NCBI GenBank assembly: GCA_008501785.1
Contig: QQUD01000690.1
Coordinates: 1-7,803, forward strand
Source: Chloroflexota bacterium
GTDB lineage: Bacteria > Chloroflexota > Anaerolineae > Promineifilales > Promineifilaceae
Length of the DNA stretch: 7,803 bases
Direction of reading: 5' to 3'
In this document: positions 1-5,713 of the stretch, one piece after another
Position numbering within the stretch: position 1 is the stretch's first letter
How the letters are laid out: each line of letters opens with the position of its first letter
Made by a program: the position numbers and the translations under genes
The notes under the pieces: model-generated
Databases searched by the model: none
Seen by the model: only the letters and a program-made list of their open reading frames with translations
Told to the model about the DNA's origin: nothing

Positions 1-73
1 GCTCGTCTGACCCATTTTTCAACAATATTGATTTGTTTATCCATTTTGTTTTGATGAGGGATCATGTATCAAC

Positions 74-1165
74 CTACAGTGGACCTGCGCCGAAAATCAT
101 TGCGGCCAGATCGATTTCCAAGCGATCATAGATTTGAATGCCGTAGTTACGCAGCACAATAATAGTTACATGTTCACTGGGAAAACGCATCAGCATGGCC
201 GTATATCCGGGTGTCAGCCCGCCATGAAAATGTACGGGTCGATCAAATAGATGACCAATAAACCAACCATAACCATAATCCGAATCCTTAAAATCCATGC
301 TGGGTGTGCGTGCATATCTGGTGAATATCTTGTCCAGATATTCCTGTGAAACAAGCTGATCACCATCAAGTGCCTGATCCCACAGAAATAAATCTTCAAC
401 CGTTGTATAAAGTCCGCTGGCTGGAAATTGGTACAGTAAATCTGGGGTTGGGGCTGGGGTTCCATAGGCGTCATAACCAATAGCTGATTCCCCTTGGGCA
501 AAACTGGAGTTTTTCATTCCCAATGGTTCAAATATGCGCTGCTGCTTGAATGTTTTGTATGGCTGCCCGGATGCCTGCTCGATGATGTGGCCGAGTACGA
601 TGTAGCCGTTCATACTGTATCGAAACTGTTCGCCGGGAGGAAAGTAGGGGGGATCATCCGCGATTAGCTCAATGAATTGCAGCGACGATTTCTCGTTATC
701 AGATGATTGGTTTCCCCAATGAATGGCTTCTGATAAACCACTTGTATGGGTTAAAAGATGGTGGATGGTGAGGCCTTGCCAATAATCAGGGCAGTTGGGG
801 ATGGTATCGCAAATGGGGTCTTTTACATTCAATTTGTTGTCTGCTTGCAGCATGAGGATTCCCATAGCGGTGAATTGCATGGTGATCCAGTGAACACGAA
901 ACCTGGTTTGCGAACTGTTCGGCACTTGCTTTTCGGTGTCGGCTAGTCCGTATCCTTTGTTGAGCAGTTTTTCTCCGTCCTGTGCAATCAAGACGGTCCC
1001 GCTGAATGTATGTTCCTGGGTCAATTGGCTCAAATATGTGTCTATTTCGGTGATTTGGTTGGGTGAAATGTTAGTTTGCTCAAGCGTGTTGTTCGATATG
1101 CGTTGACAACTGGTAAGCGCAATAAAGAGAAGCATAAAGAACAATCGATAGTTGACCTGAAACAT
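74..1165 (-). CDS. Serine beta-lactamase-like (class C/PBP4* family) lipoprotein, catalytic residues lost
   Basis: A 363-residue protein with the beta-lactamase class C / serine hydrolase fold family pattern. A short N-terminal hydrophobic segment ends in the lipobox LTSC (Cys20), so it is probably an exported, lipid-anchored protein. I chose ATG 1165 rather than the longer reading from 1216 because AGGAGA lies 6 nt upstream of it. Family landmarks can be followed: the SxxK region is FRVHWITMQFTA (residues 88-99), the YxN region is FRYSMNGY (181-188), and HGG is at 314-316. Aligned to the usual FRIxSxTKQFTA, the nucleophilic Ser is Trp93 and the Lys is Met96. In the YxN motif Tyr is kept but Asn is Met. 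I checked the Trp and Met codons on the DNA (887-889 and 878-880). The fold is therefore well preserved while the chemistry should be absent, which suggests a binding or regulatory pseudoenzyme. It stands alone, divergent from the TetR operon. Confidence 0.85.
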   Translation of the reverse strand: MFQVNYRLFFMLLFIALTSCQRISNNTLEQTNISPNQITEIDTYLSQLTQEHTFSGTVLIAQDGEKLLNKGYGLADTEKQVPNSSQTRFRVHWITMQFTAMGILMLQADNKLNVKDPICDTIPNCPDYWQGLTIHHLLTHTSGLSEAIHWGNQSSDNEKSSLQFIELIADDPPYFPPGEQFRYSMNGYIVLGHIIEQASGQPYKTFKQQRIFEPLGMKNSSFAQGESAIGYDAYGTPAPTPDLLYQFPASGLYTTVEDLFLWDQALDGDQLVSQEYLDKIFTRYARTPSMDFKDSDYGYGWFIGHLFDRPVHFHGGLTPGYTAMLMRFPSEHVTIIVLRNYGIQIYDRLEIDLAAMIFGAGPL

Positions 1166-1197
1166 TGAACTCTCCTTCAGAATGTATGAGTGGTGGA

Positions 1198-1207
1198 AAC
1201 GGCCGTT
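1198..1207. repeat. AACGGCCGTT palindrome, copy 1
   Basis: Exact copy of the decamer palindrome, in the presumed 5' leader of the serine-hydrolase-like gene. Left flank of 30 nt has 8 G and 5 C; right flank has 0 G and 7 C. Confidence 0.8.
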
Positions 1208-1227
1208 ATCAATCATTCTATTTAAAT

Positions 1228-1257
1228 ATCATACCTCTTTTATTGTCGATGAATCAA
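1228..1257 (-). promoter_or_regulatory. Putative sigma70 promoter of the serine-hydrolase-like gene
   Basis: On the minus strand TTGATT (1252-1257) and TATGAT (1228-1233) are separated by 18 bp. This places a start near 1221 and a leader of about 55 nt that contains the first AACGGCCGTT palindrome. The -10 matches consensus at 5 of 6 positions, the -35 at 4 of 6. Confidence 0.45.
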
Positions 1258-1289
1258 TATTAACCATTTGCAGATTTTCACTTTCCTAG

Positions 1290-1318
1290 TTGACAAAATG
1301 ATTGGCTTGAATTAAAAT
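1290..1318 (+). promoter_or_regulatory. Strong sigma70 promoter of the TetR-DUF2087-hydrolase operon
   Basis: A consensus -35 TTGACA (1290-1295) and a -10 TAAAAT (1313-1318) are separated by exactly 17 bp. Transcription should begin near 1325, inside the inverted repeat at 1321-1344. Confidence 0.7.
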
Positions 1319-1320
1319 AA

Positions 1321-1344
1321 ACGTCGTTCGAAATTGAACGGCGT
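1321..1344. promoter_or_regulatory. Putative TetR operator (inverted repeat at the transcription start)
   Basis: Half-sites ACGTCGTTC (1321-1329) and GAACGGCGT (1336-1344) are inverted repeats matching at 8 of 9 positions around a 6-bp spacer. The size and the position just downstream of the -10 suit a dimeric TetR repressor blocking its own promoter. Assignment to the regulator encoded directly downstream is inference. Confidence 0.55.
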
Positions 1345-1377
1345 ATAAAAATAGACGATGTGCAAAGAGGTGCTGTA

Positions 1378-1998
1378 TTGAAAAGCCCAAAACCGCCGGC
1401 TACCAGTCGGACCGAGCGTAGAAAAGAGAGAACCAAGCAGAGCATCGTGAATGCGGCGATGCAGCTCATACGAGAACATGGCTATGATGCGACCACAATG
1501 GAGCAGATTGCCGAAGAAGCAGACATTGCCAAAGGGACGCTCTACAACTACTTTTCGGTTAAAGAAGCGATTGTCAGCGAGTTCATTCGGCGCACATCGG
1601 TTGAAAAAAACAGTGAACGATTAGCACGGCTGCCAGCCTTGCCAGACACGCGAACGCGCATGATGATCGTGTTTTCTGAGCTAATGGTTGGCGTCCGGGC
1701 ACAAAAAGAGATTTTTGAAAAGTATTTCGTTTACCAATTGCGGCAGTTAGTCTCTTTGCAGGAACGAGACGAGCCGAAAAGCGGGCTGCCGTTGATTGGC
1801 AGTGAAATTGTGAGACTTGGCCGAGAAAGTGGTGAGCTGCGCAGCGATGTGCCGGTGCATATTTTGGAAGATATGTTTGAGGCTTATTTTGTCGAAGTTG
1901 TGAAGCAGTTTTATAAGGACCCCGAAAATTTCAATGACCAGATGGTGATTAAGCAACTGGTTGATTTATTTTTAACAGGTGCAAGCAATGAAAAATAA
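1378..1998 (+). CDS. TetR/AcrR family transcriptional regulator
   Basis: A 206-residue DNA-binding repressor of the usual TetR length. The N-terminal basic stretch is followed by the family's helix-turn-helix (about residues 39-58), ending in the signature AKGTLYNYFSVKEAIV. The C-terminal two thirds is the variable ligand-binding and dimerisation domain, so the inducer cannot be read from sequence. I chose TTG 1378 because AGAGG (1366-1370) sits 7 nt upstream; the in-frame GTG at 1360 has no ribosome binding site and would add only 6 residues. It is the first gene of a three-gene operon and overlaps the next start by 11 nt, so the two are probably translationally coupled. The operator at its transcription start suggests autoregulation. 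The likely target is the operon itself, including the hydrolase. Confidence 0.92.
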   Translation: MKSPKPPATSRTERRKERTKQSIVNAAMQLIREHGYDATTMEQIAEEADIAKGTLYNYFSVKEAIVSEFIRRTSVEKNSERLARLPALPDTRTRMMIVFSELMVGVRAQKEIFEKYFVYQLRQLVSLQERDEPKSGLPLIGSEIVRLGRESGELRSDVPVHILEDMFEAYFVEVVKQFYKDPENFNDQMVIKQLVDLFLTGASNEK

Positions 1999-2434
1999 CG
2001 AACCAATGAATATCAATGAAAAATTGATGAATGCTAATGAATTCAAAAAGCGATTAGTGAAGCTTTGTTTACGCAGCGGCTTATCTGATTTCCCGAAAGC
2101 AGCGATGGACCAGCATGTTTTGTTGAAGAGTGTAATGTTGACGTTGGGGGAAACGGCCGTTTTCACCGAAAAAGAAATCAACGCCAAACTCAAGCATTGG
2201 GTAGACCACATCGGCACATTCCAGTTGCTAGACCACGTCACGCTGCGCCGCAGATTGGTGGATGCGGGTTATGTTTCGCGCAGCAGCAATGGGGCGACGT
2301 ATCAGATTGCGGAAAGTGGGATGGGGGTGGAGGGGTTTGAAACGGCCGTTAACCACCTCAACCCCACCCAAATCCTCACCGAAGCCCGCGCCGAAATCGA
2401 ACGCCGCAAACAAGCCTACCTCACCAAACAATAA
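1988..2434 (+). CDS. DUF2087 domain-containing protein
   Basis: A 148-residue soluble protein. Residues about 34-108 carry the DUF2087 pattern: an FPK start, a long helix with VLLKSVMLTL, the acidic TEKEIN segment, and LDHVTLRRRLVDAGYVSR followed by a short G-x-x-Y strand. This reads like a winged-helix-type fold, and the family is found alone or fused to regulators; its biochemical role is not established. ATG 1988 is preferred because AGGTG lies just upstream and it overlaps the TetR stop by 11 nt; a GTG at 1979 is possible. Two copies of the AACGGCCGTT palindrome lie inside the gene, both read in the same frame as Glu-Thr-Ala-Val (residues 55-58 and 118-121). After the second copy codon usage changes abruptly to C- or A-ending codons. 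The C-terminal tail (about 122-148) is helical and charged. Confidence 0.85.
   Translation: MKNNEPMNINEKLMNANEFKKRLVKLCLRSGLSDFPKAAMDQHVLLKSVMLTLGETAVFTEKEINAKLKHWVDHIGTFQLLDHVTLRRRLVDAGYVSRSSNGATYQIAESGMGVEGFETAVNHLNPTQILTEARAEIERRKQAYLTKQ
2152..2161. repeat. AACGGCCGTT palindrome, copy 2
   Basis: Exact copy inside the DUF2087 gene, read as Glu-Thr-Ala-Val. The 30 nt to the left have 13 G and 1 C; the 30 nt to the right have 3 G and 9 C. Confidence 0.85.
2341..2350. repeat. AACGGCCGTT palindrome, copy 3
   Basis: Exact copy near the 3' end of the DUF2087 gene, again read as Glu-Thr-Ala-Val. The flanks are extreme: 18 G and 0 C on the left, 0 G and 17 C on the right within 30 nt, so they can also form an imperfect extended hairpin around the palindrome. 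Confidence 0.9.
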
Positions 2435-2438
2435 CGTA

Positions 2439-2504
2439 CGGGCGGGACAGGTCGGAAACACCTTTTCCAAAGTAAATGACCTTATCTCCGACCTGTCTCG
2501 CCCC
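2439..2504 (+). repeat. Hairpin repeat A (covarying-stem family)
   Basis: Arms 2439-2456 and 2487-2504 are complementary at 16 of 18 positions, with a 30-nt loop containing CCTTTTCC and ACCTTATC. One of the two mismatches is a G-U pair if transcribed on the plus strand. It fills the gap between the DUF2087 stop and the hydrolase ribosome binding site (GGAG at 2518-2521), so it would be part of the operon mRNA. It shares arm ends and loop edges with the repeats at 3992, 4070 and 4159. No T-run follows, so a simple terminator is unlikely. Confidence 0.75.
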
Positions 2505-2528
2505 CTCTTTTCAAAACGGAGAACAAAA

Positions 2529-3464
2529 ATGCCCAGTACACGCAGCAAACTCATCAACTTCATGCTCAGAAACCGCCACTTCCTACACCTGCGTCTCAAA
2601 CCAGACACAATCGACGAACACACATCCATCCCCCAATTTCGCGCCGAAGCCGAACGCATGAGCCGTGCCATGGCCAAACTGCCCGAAGACATCGAACTCC
2701 AACCAACCACCATTGACGGCATGACCGCCGAATGGATTTACCCCACCAATGCCTCACCAGAAAAAGTGATTCTGTACACACACGGCGGCGGCTACATCTC
2801 CGGCTCCTGCACCGATCACCGCGCCATCGTCAGCAAAATGGTGAAAAGTTGTGGCGTGAAAACCTTGCAGTTCGATTATCGTCTAGCACCCGAACACCCA
2901 TTTCCAGCCGCGCTAGATGATTCTGTAAAAGCGTATTGCTGGCTGTTGGCAGAAGGCTATTTACCTGAAAACATCGTGATTATGGGCGAATCGGCCGGTG
3001 GTGGATTGTGTTTAGCATTGCTGCTGGCAATTCGTGACCAAAACTTGCCGTTGCCTGCGGCTGGTGTCGCCTTATCTGCCTGGACTGATCTGAAATGCAC
3101 GGGTGAATCCTACGAGACAAAGGCCAAACTGTGCCTCTCGCCGATGGGATCATGGACCGTGTTCAGCAGCTATTACGTAGGGGACAACGATCCAGGCAAT
3201 CCTGGCATCTCGCCGCTGTACGCAGATCTGCACGGACTACCGCCGCTGCTGATCATCACCGGTGATGACGAAGTGCTGCGTGATGATTCCATTCGCTTTG
3301 CAGAAAAGGCGCAACAAACTGGTGTCGATGCCACACTACGCGTCAGCGAAGGGATGGTCCATTGTTATCCGCTGATGGCTCCTATGTTTCCTGAAGCCAC
3401 CGCAGCAATGTCCGAGATTAGCACATTCATCAACACGCATCTCTACAAAACCAACTCCAAGTGA
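2529..3464 (+). CDS. Alpha/beta hydrolase, HSL (hormone-sensitive lipase-like) esterase family
   Basis: A 311-residue cytoplasmic hydrolase, expected to cleave short-chain carboxylic esters. The oxyanion-hole motif HGGGY is at 85-89 and the nucleophile elbow GESAGG has Ser155. The acid region GDDEVLRDDS (245-254) has Glu248 where many relatives have Asp, and the catalytic His is His278 in EGMVH. Length and order match HSL-type esterases. An N-terminal cap helix region (about 1-50) precedes the core. ATG 2529 is chosen because GGAG lies 7 nt upstream; the open frame extending back to 2262 would run through the DUF2087 gene. It is third in the TetR operon and is the probable target of that regulator. 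About the first 90 codons end mostly in C or A, unlike the rest of the gene, continuing a composition change that starts at 2351. No signal peptide or membrane segment is seen. Confidence 0.93.
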   Translation: MPSTRSKLINFMLRNRHFLHLRLKPDTIDEHTSIPQFRAEAERMSRAMAKLPEDIELQPTTIDGMTAEWIYPTNASPEKVILYTHGGGYISGSCTDHRAIVSKMVKSCGVKTLQFDYRLAPEHPFPAALDDSVKAYCWLLAEGYLPENIVIMGESAGGGLCLALLLAIRDQNLPLPAAGVALSAWTDLKCTGESYETKAKLCLSPMGSWTVFSSYYVGDNDPGNPGISPLYADLHGLPPLLIITGDDEVLRDDSIRFAEKAQQTGVDATLRVSEGMVHCYPLMAPMFPEATAAMSEISTFINTHLYKTNSK

Positions 3465-3967
3465 ATGTCTTCCGGCTCTTTTGTAAACAGGGTTGGATCA
3501 ATCGGATTGGCAGATTGACAGCCTAATCTTTGATAAAAATGAACGGTGTTTTCAGAAGGTGTTGCTGAGACATACATCACTTTGGCCCCGCGAGAACGTG
3601 CTTCCTGGGCGGCCATTTGAAACAATGTCTTGCCAACACCTTTGCCACGATACTCGTGACTGACCCACAGCCCTTCCAAATTGAGCCGATCTGTGCCAGT
3701 GCGAACGGGATTGTGATCCAGCACAGACATGCCAGCCAATTTGTCGCCCTCAAATGCGCCAAAAAAGGTGGCACCTTTGTCAAAAACATTTTGCAAATCG
3801 GCGATGCGCTCATTTTTGGATGCGTCGCTCCAATCTGACACATCCCAATGTTCTGGTTCCAAAACAAGTTTGCCGTCACGCATGTAATAAATATGCTCAA
3901 TGGTCTCAGTGCGATCAAGCTCCATGAGTTTATTTATTTCATCGCGTGATAATGTACGAAATTTCAT
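3443..3967 (-). CDS. GNAT family N-acetyltransferase
   Basis: A 174-residue acetyl-CoA-dependent acyltransferase. Motif A is clear: strand LNLEGLWVS (95-103), then HEYRGKGVG (104-112), whose RxxGxG loop binds the CoA pyrophosphate. Motif B contains VHFYQRLGC (142-150), typical of the GNAT C-terminal part. The N-terminal 60 residues are less conserved and probably set acceptor specificity, which cannot be deduced. ATG 3967 is preferred over an upstream TTG at 3982 because AAGGA lies 8 nt before it. The gene converges on the hydrolase gene and the two coding ends overlap by 22 nt. Hairpin repeats begin only about 25 nt upstream of its start codon and I found no convincing promoter there, so its expression may depend on sequence beyond the repeats. 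Confidence 0.9.
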   Translation of the reverse strand: MKFRTLSRDEINKLMELDRTETIEHIYYMRDGKLVLEPEHWDVSDWSDASKNERIADLQNVFDKGATFFGAFEGDKLAGMSVLDHNPVRTGTDRLNLEGLWVSHEYRGKGVGKTLFQMAAQEARSRGAKVMYVSATPSENTVHFYQRLGCQSANPIDPTLFTKEPEDIHLELVL

Positions 3968-3991
3968 TGATCGTTCCTTCAATTATTGGTA

Positions 3992-4058
3992 GGGGTGCGG
4001 CAAGCGGGAAATCACTTTTCCTAACCACCCTAACCTTGTCTCCCGCTTGCCTCACCCT
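3992..4058 (+). repeat. Hairpin repeat B (covarying-stem family)
   Basis: Arms 3992-4009 and 4041-4058 pair over 18 positions with 16 Watson-Crick pairs, one G-T pair and one mismatch. The 31-nt loop has CACTTTTCC near one edge and AACCTTGTC at the other, like repeat A. The middle stem (GGCAAGCGGG with its complement) differs from that of A, C and D, yet pairs perfectly. It lies just upstream of the GNAT gene. Confidence 0.75.
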
Positions 4059-4069
4059 ACTTATCAATT

Positions 4070-4148
4070 ACCCGACACATCAGGGCGAGATAACGCGGAG
4101 AAAAGGTTGTTTGCTTCGACCAGATGATGCCCGCGTTATCCCGCCCCT
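4070..4148 (-). repeat. Hairpin repeat C, first unit of a tandem pair
   Basis: A 79-bp unit repeated at 4159-4237 with two differences (77 of 79 identical), unit spacing 89 bp. Its core hairpin pairs 4083-4097 with 4132-4146 at 14 of 15 positions; the odd pair is G-U when read on the minus strand. Within the 34-nt loop GGTTG and CGACC can form a small inner hairpin. In minus orientation it shows the same ACCTTNTCTCC edge and CTCGCCCT arm end as repeats A and B. Confidence 0.8.
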
Positions 4149-4158
4149 CTTGTTGATG

Positions 4159-4237
4159 ACCCGACGCATCAGGGCGAGATAACGCGGAGACAAGGTTGTT
4201 TGCTTCGACCAGATGATGCCCGCGTTATCCCGCCCCT
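4159..4237 (-). repeat. Hairpin repeat D, second unit of a tandem pair
   Basis: Near-identical to the unit at 4070-4148. The core hairpin pairs 4172-4186 with 4221-4235. Its right edge coincides with the stop codon of the TPR-like remnant on the minus strand (TAG at 4236-4238). Confidence 0.8.
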
Positions 4238-4536
4238 ACCGGGTTGGTTGTAATTTGGCTTGGGCCATGATTGCGTATGGGCTGTTTGGGTACTCGCGCC
4301 ACAGCTTCAAATAGGCCGCCACCGCATTTGTTTTGTTGCCTGATAATTAATAGCCTAAACCCACCATTGACTAAATCCTTTGCCAGCATATTTAAAGTAT
4401 CTCTATGAATTCTAGAATCGAGGTGATACAGATTTACTTCGGGTTCATTTGTTATTGAATCTCGTTGAAATGTGAATTCTATTTTATCCAAACCGCAATG
4501 AAAAATAGGGCATGGTTCATTTTGAACTAAAGTCAT
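4225..4536 (-). CDS. Doubtful small ORF in an AT-rich segment, possibly chimeric
   Basis: A 103-codon open frame starting at ATG 4536 with no good ribosome binding site. The first two thirds (about residues 1-67) lie in visibly AT-rich DNA (about 4340-4540) and look protein-like, with a charged segment around residues 40-65 ending in GGFRLLIIRQ. The last third overlaps, in a different frame, the TPR-like remnant at 4236-4340 and runs into repeat D, so that part is unlikely to have evolved as protein. It may be a small gene cut at its 3' end when the segment was inserted, or a chance ORF. I do not recognise a family. Confidence 0.2.
   Translation of the reverse strand: MTLVQNEPCPIFHCGLDKIEFTFQRDSITNEPEVNLYHLDSRIHRDTLNMLAKDLVNGGFRLLIIRQQNKCGGGLFEAVARVPKQPIRNHGPSQITTNPVGAG
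4236..4340 (-). pseudogene. C-terminal remnant of a TPR-like protein gene
   Basis: On the minus strand 34 codons followed by TAG encode a coherent C-terminus containing AVAAYLKLWREYPNSPYA and AKLQP, typical of a last tetratricopeptide-like helix pair (A-Y-W/YP-SPYA-A-KL spacing). The frame meets a stop codon just upstream, where the sequence turns AT-rich, and no start or remaining gene is present. It is therefore the tail of a longer gene lost by insertion or deletion. Its stop codon lies on the edge of hairpin repeat D. Confidence 0.55.
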
Positions 4537-4540
4537 CTTT

Positions 4541-4605
4541 ACAAATTGTAAAACGATTTTGTAAATCGTTCTTGAGGCGATTTACAAAATCGCCCTACAA
4601 ATTGT
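4541..4605. repeat. Nested AT-rich hairpin element flanked by a 9-bp direct repeat
   Basis: Segment 4554-4568 is the exact reverse complement of 4578-4592 (15 of 15), with a 9-nt loop. Each arm is itself a palindrome around a 3-nt centre (CGATTT-N3-AAATCG). The pair is bracketed by the direct repeat ACAAATTGT at 4541-4549 and 4597-4605. No T-run marks it as a terminator. Confidence 0.6.
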
Positions 4606-4750
4606 TAAGCAAGTTTCTTTGATTTCTGAACCATGCCAAAAATAGCAAGAATTTGTGGCAATAAAACAAGGTACAATCCCCGTTTTGGTTAGAAAAATGC
4701 GCCTGTAAGTATAAGGGGTTGTGGGGGAAATGACGAGGGGAGGAGTCGGC

Positions 4751-5497
4751 TCATTTAACCACTTTGCCATCCGGCAAAATAACACGCTCCACCCTTTTCG
4801 CACGTCGCAACTGTTCATCCGAAACAATCGCATTCCTCAAGTCCGCCCCACGCAAGTCGGCATCTTCCAAATTAGCACCGCGCAAATTAGCCCAGCGCAG
4901 ATTCGCCTCCCGCAGGTCGGCTCCAAACAAGTTGGCCCCGCGCAGACGTGAACTGCTCAAATCTACACCAAACAATACCGCGCCTTTCAGATTAGCCCAA
5001 AACAGGTCTGCGGCATTGACATTTGCTTCACTCAAATCAGATTCATGTAAATCCACTTCGATCATGTTTGCGCCGTAGAGAATGGCAAGCTTTAAGTTGG
5101 CTTTACTGATCAGGCTGCGTTCTAGCCGTGCGCGTGAAAGGTTAGCACGGTGTAAATTAGCGCCATGTAGGTCTACATGTTGCAGATTGGCCCATTGCAG
5201 TTTGGCATCCACCAGCGTTGCGCCGGTTAAATCTGTGCGTAAAAGCAGCACTTCGGTCATGTCAGCTTCGGTGAGATTGCAGCCGCGCATGGTGGCGCTG
5301 CGCAGATCGGTTGATTGCAGCGTTGCGCCGCGCAGGTCTGCTTCGCTGAGATCAGACCATTTCATGTATGCTTCACTCAGTTCAGCTTGCCGCAAGTTGG
5401 CACGCTGCAATTCAGCCTGTCGTAAATCGGTTTTGAAGAGATTGGCTTTGGCTAGATTTGCGCCCGGTTCAATAACAAACCCTTTCACTTTCATCAT
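4751..5497 (-). CDS. Pentapeptide-repeat protein
   Basis: A 248-residue protein made almost entirely of A(D/N)LXX pentapeptides. Every fifth residue from Leu15 to Val225 is Leu, Met, Ile or Val without interruption, giving 43 pentads, with small residues (mostly Ala, some Ser, Thr, Val or Cys) two positions before. The family folds into a right-handed quadrilateral beta-helix with four pentads per coil, so about 10-11 coils with no loop break. All four tryptophans (47, 102, 167, 202) occupy the same pentad position. A short non-repeat cap (1-12) and a C-terminal tail ending in LPDGKVVK follow the usual design. Some relatives mimic DNA and protect gyrase, but most have no known role and nothing here decides it. 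The start at 5497 has AGAGG 7 nt upstream. No signal peptide is seen, so it is presumably cytoplasmic. It probably has its own promoter at 5576-5604. Confidence 0.95.
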   Translation of the reverse strand: MMKVKGFVIEPGANLAKANLFKTDLRQAELQRANLRQAELSEAYMKWSDLSEADLRGATLQSTDLRSATMRGCNLTEADMTEVLLLRTDLTGATLVDAKLQWANLQHVDLHGANLHRANLSRARLERSLISKANLKLAILYGANMIEVDLHESDLSEANVNAADLFWANLKGAVLFGVDLSSSRLRGANLFGADLREANLRWANLRGANLEDADLRGADLRNAIVSDEQLRRAKRVERVILPDGKVVK

Positions 5498-5575
5498 GCG
5501 TGTGCCTCTTGTCCTGCATTGTTTAGGCAGAATGGGTTGGGGGAATGAGTCGTGTTGTGTTGTTGAGTGTTGTTT

Positions 5576-5604
5576 ATGATAATAGGTGGGCGCGGGATAT
5601 TCAA
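5576..5604 (-). promoter_or_regulatory. Putative sigma70 promoter of the pentapeptide-repeat gene
   Basis: On the minus strand TTGAAT (5599-5604) and TATCAT (5576-5581) are 17 bp apart. They match consensus at 4 of 6 and 5 of 6 positions and predict a leader of about 70 nt. An AACGGCCGTT palindrome lies immediately upstream of the -35. Confidence 0.45.
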
Positions 5605-5613
5605 GGGTCAGTT

Positions 5614-5623
5614 AACGGCCGTT
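5614..5623. repeat. AACGGCCGTT palindrome, copy 4
   Basis: Exact copy in the intergenic region between the pentapeptide and DUF116 genes. Left 30 nt: 13 G and 4 C. Right 30 nt: 5 G and 11 C. Confidence 0.85.
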
Positions 5624-5713
5624 TCGACTCGCCACCCCGTTCATGACATTGATTCTGCGCCGGTCGGCAACCAAACGACTTGTAGCGTTGAAACAGTATA
5701 TGGAACGTGATGC

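Noticed and set aside
2262..2528. In-frame N-terminal extension of the alpha/beta hydrolase
   Set aside because: It would overlap the DUF2087 gene and the hairpin repeat. ATG 2529 has a good ribosome binding site, and the family's length fits 311 residues.
3992..4237. Integron attC sites
   Set aside because: The imperfect hairpins with variable stems recall attC, but the GTTRRRY and RYYYAAC ends are absent and no integrase is present.
3992..4237. CRISPR array
   Set aside because: Only two near-identical units, with a 10-bp linker instead of regular spacers, and the hairpins fill the unit.
4582..4833. Minus-strand ORF of 83 codons beside the pentapeptide gene
   Set aside because: It overlaps the pentapeptide 3' end in another frame, has no ribosome binding site and no protein-like pattern.
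4764..5579. Long plus-strand ORFs opposite the pentapeptide gene
   Set aside because: They are antisense readings produced by the repetitive pentapeptide codons.
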